Positions 22,997 to 33,478 of a DNA stretch of 52,914 bases are shown here, piece after piece. The stretch spans positions 1-52,914 of the forward strand of contig CANQFQ010000011.1 of NCBI GenBank assembly GCA_947599835.1, written 5' to 3'. This DNA comes from an uncultured Bacilli bacterium (GTDB lineage: Bacteria; Bacillota_I; Bacilli_A; RFN20; CAG-631). Every line of letters begins with the position of its first letter. Position 1 is the stretch's first letter. The notes under the pieces are model-generated. The model searched no databases and had not been told where the DNA came from. It was given only the letters and a program-made list of their open reading frames with translations. The position numbers and the translations under genes are program-made.

Positions 22997-24916
22997 CTAT
23001 TTACTGCTTTTAATCATTAATTCACACATTTTATTTGAAAATTCAATAGGATCCTTTAATGGAAGTCCTTCCATTAATAAGGCTTGTGAATAAAGAAGCT
23101 TTGCATAATCATTTAATTGTTGTGGATTCGAAGTATAAATTTTTTCTAAAGCCTTGAATAATTCATGATTTGGATTTAATTCAAGAACTCTTTGGGCTTT
23201 GATATTATTTTCATTTGCATCAGGCATACTTGCAAGAACTTTTTCCATTTCAAATGAGATTCCTTCTTTACTTACAAGACATACAGGAGAATCAGTAAGT
23301 CTTGAAGAAATCACTACATCACTAACATCATCTTTTAAAATTTCTTTTAATTTGTCGATAAAAGATTTTTTCAAATCTTTTAATTTTTCCACTTCTTCTT
23401 TTTCTTTGTCATCTAATATATTTAATTCACCTTGATTAATCGATTTAAATGGTTTATCCATATATTTTTGTAAAATGGTCATGACAAATTCGTCCACATT
23501 ATCTGTTAAAATCAAAACATCATAGCCATATTTTTTAACTAAATCCATTTGTGGCATTGCTAAAACAGCTTCTTTATCTTTTGCCGATGCAAAATAAATA
23601 GCGTCTTGATTTTCCTTCATTTTTTCAACATAAGTCTTTAAAGAAATTGGCTTTTCCTCATTAATCGTTTTATACATTAATAAATCTTGAACCTTTTCTT
23701 TGGTTTGTCCATAACTTTGATAAATACTATATTTCAAATTAATACCAAAGGCATTAAAAAATTCTAAATATTTGTCATATTCATCCTTTTGTAACCTAGC
23801 CAATTCATTTAAAATTTTCTTTTCAATAGTCGTAGCAATTTTTTGTAATTGTCGGTCTTGTTGTAACATTTCTCGACTAATATTTAAAGATAAATCACTA
23901 GAATCAACTAACCCTTTGACAAAACGCAAATAATCTGGAATTAATTCTTTACATTTATCCATGATAAAGACACCTTTAGTATATAATTGTAAACCTTTTT
24001 CATAATTTTCAGAATATAAATCATAGGGTGCTTTTTTAGGAATAAATAGCAAAGCATTGTAGGTTAAAAGTCCTTCTGTATTAATGGATAGTGAAATTAA
24101 TGGATCATTATAATCGTTAAATTTTTGCTTATAAAATTCATTTAATTGTTCTTCACTCACATCAGATTTTGCTTTTTTCCAAATTGGAACCATCGAATTT
24201 AATGTTTCTTTTTCAATAATGGTTTCATATTTCCCTTCAATTTCCTTGCCATCGCTATCCTTTTGATTAACTTCTCGTTCCATGTTCATTGTAATAGGAT
24301 AACGAACATAGTCGCTATATTTTTTGACCAATGATGAAATATGATATTGTTCCAAATATTGATCATATTTTTCTTCTTCGGTGTTGTCTCTTAAATAAAC
24401 AATCACTTTTGTACCATTGTTTTTCTTTTCAATTTCCTCAATTTTATAACTTTCAGTGCCTTGTGAACTAAAACGATAAGCAACATCACTATAAGGGGAT
24501 TTTGTTTCCACTTCCACTTTATTACTTACCATAAAAGCAGAATAAAAACCAACCCCAAACTGACCAATAATATCAATATCGTTAGCTTTTTCATCTTTAA
24601 TTTTATCTAAAAATTCTAAAGAGCCACTTTTAGCAATCGTTCCTAAATGATTCACGATTTCATCATGGGTCATACCAATGCCATTATCTTCAATCATTAA
24701 TGCTCTTTTTTCTTTATCAATTTCCAAATGGATTTCATAATGATCTAACACGGGGATATCCTTATTGGTCAATGCACAATAATGATATTTATCAATTGCA
24801 TCAGATGCATTTGAAATTAATTCTCTTAAAAAGATTTCTTTATTTGAATAAATTGAATTAATCATTAAATCTAATAATCGTTTCGATTCTGTTTTAAATT
24901 TTTTAACCTCTGCCAT
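22997..24916 (-). CDS. htpG: Hsp90 chaperone HtpG
   Basis: HtpG is an ATP-dependent cytosolic chaperone that works as a dimer. The 639-residue protein has all GHKL ATPase motifs: ELISNASDAIDKY near the start, DNGIGMT at about 78, GTIAKSG at about 93, and GQFGVGFYSAFMV at about 118. The middle domain has SLNISREMLQ. Length is normal for bacterial HtpG. AAGGAGATG precedes the start. It is a single gene controlled by a consensus promoter with a CIRCE operator, so HrcA repression and heat induction are expected. Confidence 0.97.
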   Translation of the reverse strand: MAEVKKFKTESKRLLDLMINSIYSNKEIFLRELISNASDAIDKYHYCALTNKDIPVLDHYEIHLEIDKEKRALMIEDNGIGMTHDEIVNHLGTIAKSGSLEFLDKIKDEKANDIDIIGQFGVGFYSAFMVSNKVEVETKSPYSDVAYRFSSQGTESYKIEEIEKKNNGTKVIVYLRDNTEEEKYDQYLEQYHISSLVKKYSDYVRYPITMNMEREVNQKDSDGKEIEGKYETIIEKETLNSMVPIWKKAKSDVSEEQLNEFYKQKFNDYNDPLISLSINTEGLLTYNALLFIPKKAPYDLYSENYEKGLQLYTKGVFIMDKCKELIPDYLRFVKGLVDSSDLSLNISREMLQQDRQLQKIATTIEKKILNELARLQKDEYDKYLEFFNAFGINLKYSIYQSYGQTKEKVQDLLMYKTINEEKPISLKTYVEKMKENQDAIYFASAKDKEAVLAMPQMDLVKKYGYDVLILTDNVDEFVMTILQKYMDKPFKSINQGELNILDDKEKEEVEKLKDLKKSFIDKLKEILKDDVSDVVISSRLTDSPVCLVSKEGISFEMEKVLASMPDANENNIKAQRVLELNPNHELFKALEKIYTSNPQQLNDYAKLLYSQALLMEGLPLKDPIEFSNKMCELMIKSSK

Positions 24917-24946
24917 AATCGCATCTCCTTTATTCGTACTAGTTAT

Positions 24947-24975
24947 ATTATAAACATCATTTTTAGCACTGTCAA
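24947..24975 (-). promoter_or_regulatory. htpG promoter (consensus sigma-A)
   Basis: TTGACA (24970-24975, minus strand) and TATAAT (24947-24952) are 17 bases apart; both hexamers are perfect consensus. The -35 lies inside the CIRCE element. Confidence 0.92.
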
Positions 24976-24989
24976 TATTTGAGTGCTAA
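24963..24989. promoter_or_regulatory. CIRCE operator (HrcA binding site)
   Basis: TTAGCACTG-N9-GAGTGCTAA is the CIRCE inverted repeat TTAGCACTC-N9-GAGTGCTAA with one change. It overlaps the -35 of the htpG promoter, the position expected for repression by HrcA. No hrcA gene is in the window. Confidence 0.93.
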
Positions 24990-25090
24990 TTTTTTGTTTT
25001 ATTTTCATTGTTTAAATTTTCTCTTGTTTTTTAAATTTATATTCTTTTCTTTTGATTTCAATTTCGTTACAATAAAAAGGGTGAGATTTT

Positions 25091-25780
25091 ATGAGTATGA
25101 TTGCAATCAATAACTTTGAAATGTATTATAAAAAAGAAGGAAATGGCAAACCAATCATTCTTTTACATGGAAATGGAGAAAGTAGTAAAATATTCGATAA
25201 AACAATAAAAAAATTATCTCGATATTATTTAATCTATGCACTTGACACTCGATGCCATGGTAAGAGTACGGGAAATTTAAATGATTTACATTACGATACA
25301 TTTGTAGAAGATCTAAAAGCATTTATGGATGATCGTAAAATAAAAAGTGCAATGATTTATGGCTATAGTGATGGTGGAATTACAGCCATAAAATTTGCAC
25401 TAAAATATCCAAAATATGTTGAAAAGTTGATGTTGAGTGGGGTAAATATTTTTCCAAAAGGACTGAAGTTTACAACTCGTGTCGCCATTTGGTTTAAAGC
25501 GAAGTTTTCAAAATCCATCCAAGTGAAAGCATTTAACCAATTGATGCTTAACGAACCCCACCTTACCTTCGAGGAATTAAAAAAATTGCAAATGCCCGTT
25601 TTAATGACTGTAGGTAAACATGATTGTGTTAAAATCAAACATTCATTAAAAATTCATCAATCCCTTGCGCATAGCGAAATGGTTATGGTAAATAAAGCCA
25701 ATCATTATAATTATGTTTGTAATTCCTCAGCCATTGGAAAGATTTTATTTAATTATTTAACAAACCAACCACAAAACTAA
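25091..25780 (+). CDS. Alpha/beta hydrolase
   Basis: The 229-residue protein has the full alpha/beta hydrolase set: oxyanion motif LLHGNGES (about 24-31), nucleophile elbow GYSDGG with Ser93, Asp178 (GKHDCV) and His205 (NHYNYV). It has no signal peptide, so it is cytosolic. The substrate cannot be read from the sequence; esterases and lactonases are the usual members. GGGTGAG lies about seven bases before the start. The 3' end overlaps the end of the convergent glucosidase gene by four bases. Confidence 0.88.
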   Translation: MSMIAINNFEMYYKKEGNGKPIILLHGNGESSKIFDKTIKKLSRYYLIYALDTRCHGKSTGNLNDLHYDTFVEDLKAFMDDRKIKSAMIYGYSDGGITAIKFALKYPKYVEKLMLSGVNIFPKGLKFTTRVAIWFKAKFSKSIQVKAFNQLMLNEPHLTFEELKKLQMPVLMTVGKHDCVKIKHSLKIHQSLAHSEMVMVNKANHYNYVCNSSAIGKILFNYLTNQPQN

Positions 25781-27399
25781 AATTCATAAACAAAGGCTTC
25801 ATAAGGTTTTAATACTAATTTTGTATCTTCTAAAGTACGATCATAATTATGTAATAAAACCTTTTTTATAGCAAAAGGTAATTCAATCGCTTCATCGTAT
25901 TTGTTCATATTGGTCACAACACAAAGATGTTGATCTTTATTTTCTCTTGTATAAACAAAGACGTTTGGATGATTTTCTAAATAAGTATTAAAATTACCAT
26001 ATGTGATTACATCTTGATATTCATCGCTTTTTCTCAAGCAAATTAATTTTTTGTAAAAATTCAAAATTGAATTGTGATCAGAAGTTTCTTTTTTAGCGTT
26101 AATTTTTATATAATTTGGATTTACTTTAATCCAAGGTGTCGCTCCTTTATTAAATCCTGCATTCACACAATCATCCCATTGCATAGGTACACGATTATTA
26201 TCTCTTCCTTCTTGATAGCAGGCCTTCATAAATTCAGCTTCCGTCATAACTTTTTTTTCGATAACATATTCTTTATAATAGTTCAATATTTCAATATCTC
26301 TGTATTCATCGATAGAATTCATAACAATATTGGTCATACCCAGTTCTTGCCCTTGATAAATAAAAGGACTTCCTTTCAAAAAATAATTCATTACAGCAAT
26401 CGCTTTTGAAGATTCTAAATAATATTCCTTTTCATCGCCAAATTTATTGATACATCTACCCAAATCATGATTTTCAACAAACAAAGCATTCCAAGATAAA
26501 TCGTTAAGTCCTTTTTGATATTTTGTAAGCGTATCTTTAATGAATTTTCTATTGAGTGGTTTTGGACTAAATTTTCCGTATTTTTCAAAATCGCAAGTTG
26601 AACTCGTACATTCAAATTGAAATACCATATCTAATTCATGATGACTAGGATGGGTAAATTCAATTGCCTTTTCTAAATCGCCCCATGCTTCACCGATGGT
26701 AACGGCATCATATTTTCCATAAGAACGACGATTTAGTTCTCTAACCTTGTTATGTAATGTAGGTCCATAAGCATGAATATTCTTATCAATTTCCTTACCA
26801 ATAAGATGAATGACATCAAAACGTATTCCACGTACGCCTTTTTCCATCCAGAAATTAATGATATCTACAAATTCATCCATGATTTTTGGATTTTCCCAAT
26901 TTAAATCGGGTTGTCCAGAACCAAATTCATGAAAGTAATATTGTTGTGTCTTTGGATCATATTCCCATGCTGAACCTCCAAAAGTAGAATGACAATCAAA
27001 TAAAGGTTCATCTCTCCATATATAATAATCACGATAGGCATTCTTTTGGCTTAATTTGGATTGTTGAAACCAAGGATGTTCCTTAGAGGTATGATTTGCA
27101 ACAATATCCATCATAATATACATTTCACGTTTTTTAGTTTCTTCTAATAATTGATCCATATTCGCCATCGTTCCAAATAGGGGATTTATATTTTTATAAT
27201 CAGCCACATCATAGCCATTATCTTCCATTGGAGAAACAAAATATGGAGTGAGCCATAAAACATCCACTCCTAGATCTTTTAAATAATCCAAATGATCGAT
27301 AATCCCTTGAATATCGCCATATCCATCATTATTTGCATCTGCAAAACTAATGGGATAAATTTCATAAAAAATTTTATTATGCCACCACTTTTTTTCCAT
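25777..27399 (-). CDS. malL: GH13 alpha-glucosidase, oligo-1,6-glucosidase type
   Basis: The 540-residue cytosolic enzyme hydrolyses short alpha-glucans. GH13 catalytic residues are visible: nucleophile Asp195 in GIRFDVIH, acid/base Glu237 in TIGEAWG, and Asp312 in VENHD. Val directly after the nucleophile is the residue associated with alpha-1,6 (isomaltose) preference in family GH13_31. The C-terminal beta domain ends in KPYEAFVYEF. It lies 68 bases after the degenerate GGDEF/EAL gene on the same strand, so it may be partly co-transcribed. No sugar transporter is nearby. The gene symbol is by family similarity. Confidence 0.9.
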   Translation of the reverse strand: MEKKWWHNKIFYEIYPISFADANNDGYGDIQGIIDHLDYLKDLGVDVLWLTPYFVSPMEDNGYDVADYKNINPLFGTMANMDQLLEETKKREMYIMMDIVANHTSKEHPWFQQSKLSQKNAYRDYYIWRDEPLFDCHSTFGGSAWEYDPKTQQYYFHEFGSGQPDLNWENPKIMDEFVDIINFWMEKGVRGIRFDVIHLIGKEIDKNIHAYGPTLHNKVRELNRRSYGKYDAVTIGEAWGDLEKAIEFTHPSHHELDMVFQFECTSSTCDFEKYGKFSPKPLNRKFIKDTLTKYQKGLNDLSWNALFVENHDLGRCINKFGDEKEYYLESSKAIAVMNYFLKGSPFIYQGQELGMTNIVMNSIDEYRDIEILNYYKEYVIEKKVMTEAEFMKACYQEGRDNNRVPMQWDDCVNAGFNKGATPWIKVNPNYIKINAKKETSDHNSILNFYKKLICLRKSDEYQDVITYGNFNTYLENHPNVFVYTRENKDQHLCVVTNMNKYDEAIELPFAIKKVLLHNYDRTLEDTKLVLKPYEAFVYEF

Positions 27400-27467
27400 A
27401 ATTTTTATTCCTTTCTAGTTATTATTATTATTATAAAAAAGGCAAAGAATATGATTTTATTTACCAT

Positions 27468-29234
27468 TTATTTGGCAATATGATTTTCAATTTCATCAAT
27501 TTGATTTAAAAATGTCGTATCGGAAATTTTCCCATCCCGAATTTTTTCATTGAAAATACTGCCGGTTAAATAATTAGCACCAATATCATACATTTTTTCA
27601 TATTGTTGAGAATTACTAATTCCAGCGCCAATAACTTTTAATTGATAATGTTTGGCTAATTCAACAAAATTATCTAAGGCAATCCGATAACTAGTTAAAT
27701 TAAATGATTCTTCGATCACATTACTATAAATCATCATATATTGCAATTTATTATAAATACTTTCTGTTATAGAAATTTTTTTGAAATTTCGAATTAAAAT
27801 ACCACAATGCATTTGATGATTTTCAATTTTATTGATTAAATTTTCAATATTCATTAAATTTGTTTCATTGTTTACAAAATGATCAAAAGCCATGATAAAA
27901 TTTAAAGGTAAGGATTGATATCTTTTTTGTTCAAAGCAAATTTCACAAATTTTAGATACTTGTTGATAAGAAAAACTAATAAAAATACTACTTTCTAATT
28001 TTAAATCCATAATGCGATTTAAAATTGCTTCCACAAGTTTTTTTCTTTCTCCAATTTCTTGTGCAATCGCAAAAATACTTTCTGTATTCAAATCTTCTAT
28101 TTTATTATTTCTTAACAAAGTTTGATTAAATAAAATAGAAATAAAATAACCATCTACCGCTTTCGTTTGCAAATTGATAATTGGCGTTTGTATTAATTGA
28201 AAATCTTCATTTTCAACTAATTGTTTTACGATACTTTTTTTAATTTCCATTTCTGATTCTATTTCTGCTAGCTCACTTGTATCAAAATATACAATTTTTT
28301 CATCTGCTCTTCTAGAAGAACGGATTAAAGCCTTTTTAGATTTTTCTAAGCAGTTTTGCAAATCATCATATTTTCTAACTTCTTTGATCCCTGTAGCAAA
28401 AGAAATATTAAATTTTGCTTTATTTACGGTAATTGTACCAGAACAGGTTTGCAATATTTTTTTAATTTTAAGTTTTGTTCCTTTCGAAATCGTACCGACG
28501 ACAATTTTGCTTAGAAAAATATAAAAAATAGAATCTGCATCTTGACAAATGGCCATATCTTTTTCGCAGATTGCTTCTAATCGATTTAAAATTTCATAAT
28601 CGATAAGTTTTACATAATCCATTTCATAATTTTTTGCAATTGCATTATAGCCTTTATATCGAATAGAAACTAATAATCCAATTTCATTGTCTAAATTATC
28701 TTCCATTAATAAATTTATTTTTTCATAAAATTTTTCACTGCTATATAAACTTAATTTATTTTCATATTCTTTTATCATTGGATTATTATCTGTAATATCT
28801 TGCGCATTGATAAAAAATTTTTTACGATTGGGAATAAAATTACGCAAAGTACAATGATATAATCTTTTTTTACCATTAAAATCATACATTGCTAATTCAA
28901 TTTGTTCTGAATTGATATTGGAAAGTTCCCCATTTTTTTCAATGCGTTTTAACCATTCATTCATTTTCTTTAAATTTTCACTATCAAAATAATAGGTAAA
29001 CTCTTCAAAAGACATTGTTTTGGTTTTATTATTTGTTTCATAAACAGAATAAATTTCGACCAAATCTTGTTTAAAGTCTACCATGATTGAAAAACGAATG
29101 TTTTTCTTTGCGTTCATCGTTTCAGTAAATGATGGATTTTTCTTTTTGCAAAATTGGATTAATAAAAGAATGATGCAAAATAAAGTTAAAGCACCCACTA
29201 CAACAATGATTATCGTTGATGGTTGTATTTTCAT
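27468..29234 (-). CDS. Membrane protein with degenerate GGDEF and EAL domains
   Basis: The 588-residue protein has one N-terminal membrane segment (about 7-28), a PAS-like linker, a GGDEF-like domain (about 165-315) and an EAL-like domain (about 335-585). The catalytic motifs are lost. GGDEF is replaced around DADSIFYIFL, and EAL by YFI in VDGYFISIL. The DDFG stretch reads LIRNF and the EGVET stretch GAGIS. The overall layout, including the loop6-like IGANYLTGSIF, is kept. It is therefore unlikely to make or cleave c-di-GMP and may act as a receptor or scaffold. It follows the phosphoesterase gene by seven bases. Confidence 0.75.
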   Translation of the reverse strand: MKIQPSTIIIVVVGALTLFCIILLLIQFCKKKNPSFTETMNAKKNIRFSIMVDFKQDLVEIYSVYETNNKTKTMSFEEFTYYFDSENLKKMNEWLKRIEKNGELSNINSEQIELAMYDFNGKKRLYHCTLRNFIPNRKKFFINAQDITDNNPMIKEYENKLSLYSSEKFYEKINLLMEDNLDNEIGLLVSIRYKGYNAIAKNYEMDYVKLIDYEILNRLEAICEKDMAICQDADSIFYIFLSKIVVGTISKGTKLKIKKILQTCSGTITVNKAKFNISFATGIKEVRKYDDLQNCLEKSKKALIRSSRRADEKIVYFDTSELAEIESEMEIKKSIVKQLVENEDFQLIQTPIINLQTKAVDGYFISILFNQTLLRNNKIEDLNTESIFAIAQEIGERKKLVEAILNRIMDLKLESSIFISFSYQQVSKICEICFEQKRYQSLPLNFIMAFDHFVNNETNLMNIENLINKIENHQMHCGILIRNFKKISITESIYNKLQYMMIYSNVIEESFNLTSYRIALDNFVELAKHYQLKVIGAGISNSQQYEKMYDIGANYLTGSIFNEKIRDGKISDTTFLNQIDEIENHIAK

Positions 29235-29241
29235 ATTTCAA

Positions 29242-30084
29242 TCACTCCTTTACAATCGATAATTCAATAATGTCACTTGGTGCTAAAAAACGAAATTTAA
29301 ACATATTGCACCCTACACCTTTGGAAACAATTAATGATTTATCGTTTTTGGTATATAAACCTCTATTGTATTTTTTGCCATATTTTGGTGAATAAATCGG
29401 AGGTAAAAAGGGAATTCTAATTTGCCCACCATGGGTATGCCCAGATAAAACAACATCGATATTGTCCAAAGAATCAAAATAATCTCCTTGATGAATAAGA
29501 ACAATCCGTACATCCTCGTTTTCATCCAAATTAGGAAGCGTTGGTTGATGATATTGTCCTTCTTGTAAACCGATAATGGCAATCTTTTTGTCTTTCCACT
29601 CAAAAATTACTTTTTCATTTAACAAGGGTATAAAAGGCATTGCATCAAAATAAAGATCTTTTTGACTTTGAGAAGTATGACTTTCTTTTTTATATTCATG
29701 ATTTCCCTTGATTTTATAACATTTTTTGTTTTGAAATTTTTTAAAAATTTCGGGTAATTCATCAATTTTTATATAATTTGTGATATAATAACCAATTAAA
29801 TCGCCACCGAACAAATAAACATCTGCTTGTTGATTCGCAATAAAATCCAATTTCTTTTTTAATTGCTTTCCATGTAAATTTTTTCCTAAATGTAAATCAC
29901 TAAAAAAGATAATTTTAAACGCATCTTTAGGACTTTCTTTTACTTTTTTTACAATGTTATTTTGTAATTGATAACGTATGACTCTTGTTTTTCTTATTTC
30001 GAATACATAGCCATAAACAACTATGAATAATCCTATACCGCATAAAATTCCGAAGCATAAAAAGAAAATTTCGATATTTGTCAT
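29242..30084 (-). CDS. Membrane-anchored metallophosphoesterase (YkuE-like)
   Basis: The start at 30082-30084 follows GAGGAAAA and overlaps the hslO stop by four bases; a longer frame would lie inside hslO. The 280-residue protein has one N-terminal membrane segment (about 5-27) and a calcineurin-like domain. Metal motifs are FSDLHLG, GGDLIG, KGNHEY and SGHTHGGQ. Related YkuE proteins act at the membrane or outside. The substrate is unknown. Confidence 0.88.
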   Translation of the reverse strand: MTNIEIFFLCFGILCGIGLFIVVYGYVFEIRKTRVIRYQLQNNIVKKVKESPKDAFKIIFFSDLHLGKNLHGKQLKKKLDFIANQQADVYLFGGDLIGYYITNYIKIDELPEIFKKFQNKKCYKIKGNHEYKKESHTSQSQKDLYFDAMPFIPLLNEKVIFEWKDKKIAIIGLQEGQYHQPTLPNLDENEDVRIVLIHQGDYFDSLDNIDVVLSGHTHGGQIRIPFLPPIYSPKYGKKYNRGLYTKNDKSLIVSKGVGCNMFKFRFLAPSDIIELSIVKE

Positions 30085-30950
30085 GATTTTTCCTCTTGAA
30101 TTTGTTTTAATTCTTCCTCGGTAAAGTGAAATTTTCTTTGACAAAAATTACAAGTTACTTCAGCTTGATGATCCTCATGAATCATGGCATCCAAATCATT
30201 TTTGTCTAATCTTCGTAGAATATCCATCGCCATTTTTCTAGAACAAACGCATTTAAATCTGACTGGATAAGATTCTAGTAACCGAGCATCCTTAAATAAA
30301 TGGTAAACCATTTGTTCAGGGCCATATTCTTTTAACAAATCACTTACTGAATTCACTTTACTCAGTAAACTTTCTACATACTGATAAGCTTCTTCACTTG
30401 CATTTGTTAACATTTGTATAATAAATCCTCCTGCTTGGGCAATAGAATAATCTTTTTCAATTAATACTCCTAAACCGACAACGGTTGGAATTTGTTCCGA
30501 CATTGCAAAATAATAACTAATATCTTCTGAGATTTCTCCACTGAATAATTCACAACTGCCTTCAAAAGGTTGCTTTAAATTCAATTGTTTTCTAACACTT
30601 AATGTTCCTTGTCCCACTGCTGCTGGAACATTAAATTGTCCATTTTCTTTCAGTGGAACGTCCAAAAGAGGATTTTTAACAAATCCTCTTACGTTTCCAT
30701 AGGCATCTGCTTCTGCTTTTAAGCCTCCTATAGGTCCATTACAATCAATGGATAATAATAGCTTTTCATCATTTTTAAGCATACCTGCCATTAATAAAGC
30801 ACCACTCATCAATCGACTGATAGCAACTAAGGCTACAGGTGAACAATCCACATGTTTTAAATAAGTGGCTAAAACTTGTTTACTTTCCACACTATAAATT
30901 CGAATTTCATCATTGAAAGCTAGAAATTTATAGAGTTTATCTTGATTCAT
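30081..30950 (-). CDS. hslO: Redox-regulated chaperone Hsp33
   Basis: Hsp33 is a holdase chaperone switched on by oxidation. The start at 30948-30950 lies one base after the ftsH stop and is preceded by AAGGATCC; longer versions would overlap ftsH. The protein has 289 residues. The zinc site is CVC...CNFC near the C-terminus, the redox switch of the family. LLSIDCNGPIGG and GFVKNPLLD are typical core motifs. ftsH-hslO adjacency is also found in Bacillus. Confidence 0.94.
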   Translation of the reverse strand: MNQDKLYKFLAFNDEIRIYSVESKQVLATYLKHVDCSPVALVAISRLMSGALLMAGMLKNDEKLLLSIDCNGPIGGLKAEADAYGNVRGFVKNPLLDVPLKENGQFNVPAAVGQGTLSVRKQLNLKQPFEGSCELFSGEISEDISYYFAMSEQIPTVVGLGVLIEKDYSIAQAGGFIIQMLTNASEEAYQYVESLLSKVNSVSDLLKEYGPEQMVYHLFKDARLLESYPVRFKCVCSRKMAMDILRRLDKNDLDAMIHEDHQAEVTCNFCQRKFHFTEEELKQIQEEKS

Positions 30951-30951
30951 A

Positions 30952-33432
30952 TTATTCTGGATCCTTTGGTTGATTATTGGATGAATTATCTTGTTGAAGA
31001 TTTGAATCCGTAGTTGTTTCACTGTTCATAGCATTTTTTTCTTGATTTGCTTTGTAATCATCCAAAGAGCCATGTTCAATGAGATAATCAATTTCTTCAG
31101 CCGTAATTGTTTCATATTTTAATAGCGTTTCTGCGATTAAAATCAATATATCTTTGTTTTCTTCAATACATTTTCTAGCCGTTTCTAAACAACCTTCAAT
31201 AATTTCACGAACTGCTTTATCAATTTCGTTAGCAACTTCACTGGATATTCTTGTACTACCATAATCTCTTCCTAAAAAGACTTGTTGATTACCATTTTCA
31301 TATTGAACAGGTCCAAGTGAAGACATACCCAATTCAGTAACCATGATACGCGCAATATGGGTTGCACGTTCAATATCACTATGGGCACCTGTTGTGACAT
31401 CATCAAAGAAAATTTCTTCTGATGCACGTCCTGCTAAATAAGAAGTTATTTTAGCAAGTAATTCACCTTTAGTTTGTAACATACTTTCATCTTTTGGAGT
31501 CATTAAAACATAACCTCCAGCATCGCCTCTAGGAATAATCGTAATCTTTTGAACCGTTTCACTTAAAGCGACTTTTAAACCAATAACAGCATGGCCTGCT
31601 TCATGATAAGCAACCATTCTTTTGGCTCTATCAGAGATGACTTTTGTTTTCTTTGCAGGACCACCCATGACACGATCAATGGCTTCATCAATATCTGCGC
31701 TACTAATTCTTTCATGACGATTTCTAACAGAAAGAATAGCGGCTTCATTCAGTACATTTTCAAGTTCTGCACCACTAAATCCTGGGGTCCGTTTAGCCAC
31801 AGATTCTAATGAAACATCACTAGCTAATTTTTTATTTCTTGAATGAACTTTTAAAATTTCCACTCTACCTTTTAAATCAGGTAAGTTTACATCAATTTGT
31901 CTATCAAAACGTCCTGGTCTTAATAATGCAGGATCTAAAATATCAATTCTATTTGTTGCAGCAAGAACGATAACTCCCGAATTACTTTCAAAACCATCCA
32001 TTTCAACTAATAATTGGTTTAAGGTTTGTTCACGTTCATCATGACCGCCACCAAGACCACTACCTCTTTGTCTTGCAACAGCATCAATTTCATCAATAAA
32101 AATGATACAAGGAGCCGTCATTCTAGCTTTTTTGAACATATCACGAACACGACTTGCACCGACACCTACAAACATTTCTAGAAAATCAGAACCAGAAATA
32201 TAATAGAATGGCACATTTGCTTCTCCAGCAACAGCTTTAGCTAATAAGGTTTTACCTGTTCCAGGAGGTCCCTTTAAAATAACTCCTTTAGGTATACGAG
32301 CTCCGGATTTAGCATATTTTGCAGGATTTCTTAAATAATCTACTAATTCCTTCATTTCTTCTTTTTCATCTTCACAACCCGCAACATCATTAAAACGAAT
32401 TCTAGATGCATCTTCTAAGCGAGCACGAGAGTTACCAAATTCTAATGTTGTTTTTCCGCCACCATTTGCATTTGCAATTTTCGAAATGATAATAAAGGCT
32501 AAAATACCAACAATTAAAATCGGTAATATAGACATTAATAAATCTAACCAGAAATTTGTTTCTGTTGTATCTTTAATTTCAGCAACTAATGAAAATTCTT
32601 CTTTTTTCGTATTATCTTTCGTATAAGTCTTTAAAAATAAATTTGCATTTTGAATATATTCATTAATTAAAGAAATTTCATTTCCACCATCGTTTGCTAC
32701 AAAAGTATAAGTTCCACGATAGTAGGCAATCGTATTTTTAGAGACTTGTTTCTTATAATCGACAATTAAACTCGTTTTATAAGGACCTGCTTCAATACGA
32801 ATACTTTCAATATTAGATAAACGATTATAATAATCTAAACGTTGTTCATCCGTCATGTATTGGTAGTAACTATCTTGATTCAAAACATCAATTGTATTGA
32901 TGACCAATGCAAAACTAGAGATTTCTGAATGACTGCTTTGATAAGTGGTTACAAAAGTCATCGCAGATGTCACGTAACCATTAATCGTTTCTCTTTCACT
33001 TTCATTTTCAAGTGGATAAATGGCTTGATAGGTTTGCGTCGTTTCTTCTTCATCAACTTTATAATTCATTACAAAAGTAATTCCACTTGTTGTATCGTCT
33101 GCTTGCGTCATCGAAGTGTAATAACGCATGGATAAAATATTTTCTAGTTTATGATAATATTCATCATCAGAAATAGCATCTTGAGTTAAATAACCTTCAA
33201 TATTTTCTAAAGTCCAATCTTGAACTTTAACATCACTTTCTTTTTTTAACGATTCATAAGGTGAAAATTGATTTTCCACATCATTACGAGTCCAATCGAC
33301 TTTATATCTTTTAGTTCCAGACATTGTAAAGACTAAAACTAAAATTAAAACAATCAACGCTCCCCAAAATAATAAATATTTCCAAAGAGAAGATTTTGAT
33401 TTTTTACGTCCGTAGAGTTCAAAGTTATTCAT
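30952..33432 (-). CDS. ftsH: ATP-dependent zinc metalloprotease FtsH with enlarged outer domain
   Basis: FtsH degrades membrane and cytosolic proteins. The 826-residue protein is longer than the usual ~640. Two membrane segments (about 17-37 and 295-318) enclose an outer domain of about 250 residues, where most FtsH proteins have about 80. The AAA module has GPPGTGKT (about 390), IIFIDEIDA and the second region of homology ([19 protein letters not shown]). The protease motif is HEAGH (about 610). The tail is rich in Asn, Gln and Ser. It stands between tilS and hslO, as in Bacilli. Confidence 0.95.
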   Translation of the reverse strand: MNNFELYGRKKSKSSLWKYLLFWGALIVLILVLVFTMSGTKRYKVDWTRNDVENQFSPYESLKKESDVKVQDWTLENIEGYLTQDAISDDEYYHKLENILSMRYYTSMTQADDTTSGITFVMNYKVDEEETTQTYQAIYPLENESERETINGYVTSAMTFVTTYQSSHSEISSFALVINTIDVLNQDSYYQYMTDEQRLDYYNRLSNIESIRIEAGPYKTSLIVDYKKQVSKNTIAYYRGTYTFVANDGGNEISLINEYIQNANLFLKTYTKDNTKKEEFSLVAEIKDTTETNFWLDLLMSILPILIVGILAFIIISKIANANGGGKTTLEFGNSRARLEDASRIRFNDVAGCEDEKEEMKELVDYLRNPAKYAKSGARIPKGVILKGPPGTGKTLLAKAVAGEANVPFYYISGSDFLEMFVGVGASRVRDMFKKARMTAPCIIFIDEIDAVARQRGSGLGGGHDEREQTLNQLLVEMDGFESNSGVIVLAATNRIDILDPALLRPGRFDRQIDVNLPDLKGRVEILKVHSRNKKLASDVSLESVAKRTPGFSGAELENVLNEAAILSVRNRHERISSADIDEAIDRVMGGPAKKTKVISDRAKRMVAYHEAGHAVIGLKVALSETVQKITIIPRGDAGGYVLMTPKDESMLQTKGELLAKITSYLAGRASEEIFFDDVTTGAHSDIERATHIARIMVTELGMSSLGPVQYENGNQQVFLGRDYGSTRISSEVANEIDKAVREIIEGCLETARKCIEENKDILILIAETLLKYETITAEEIDYLIEHGSLDDYKANQEKNAMNSETTTDSNLQQDNSSNNQPKDPE

Positions 33433-33478
33433 AGACCTTCATCTCCTTTATAACCATTGATTTGAATATTATAAATAT

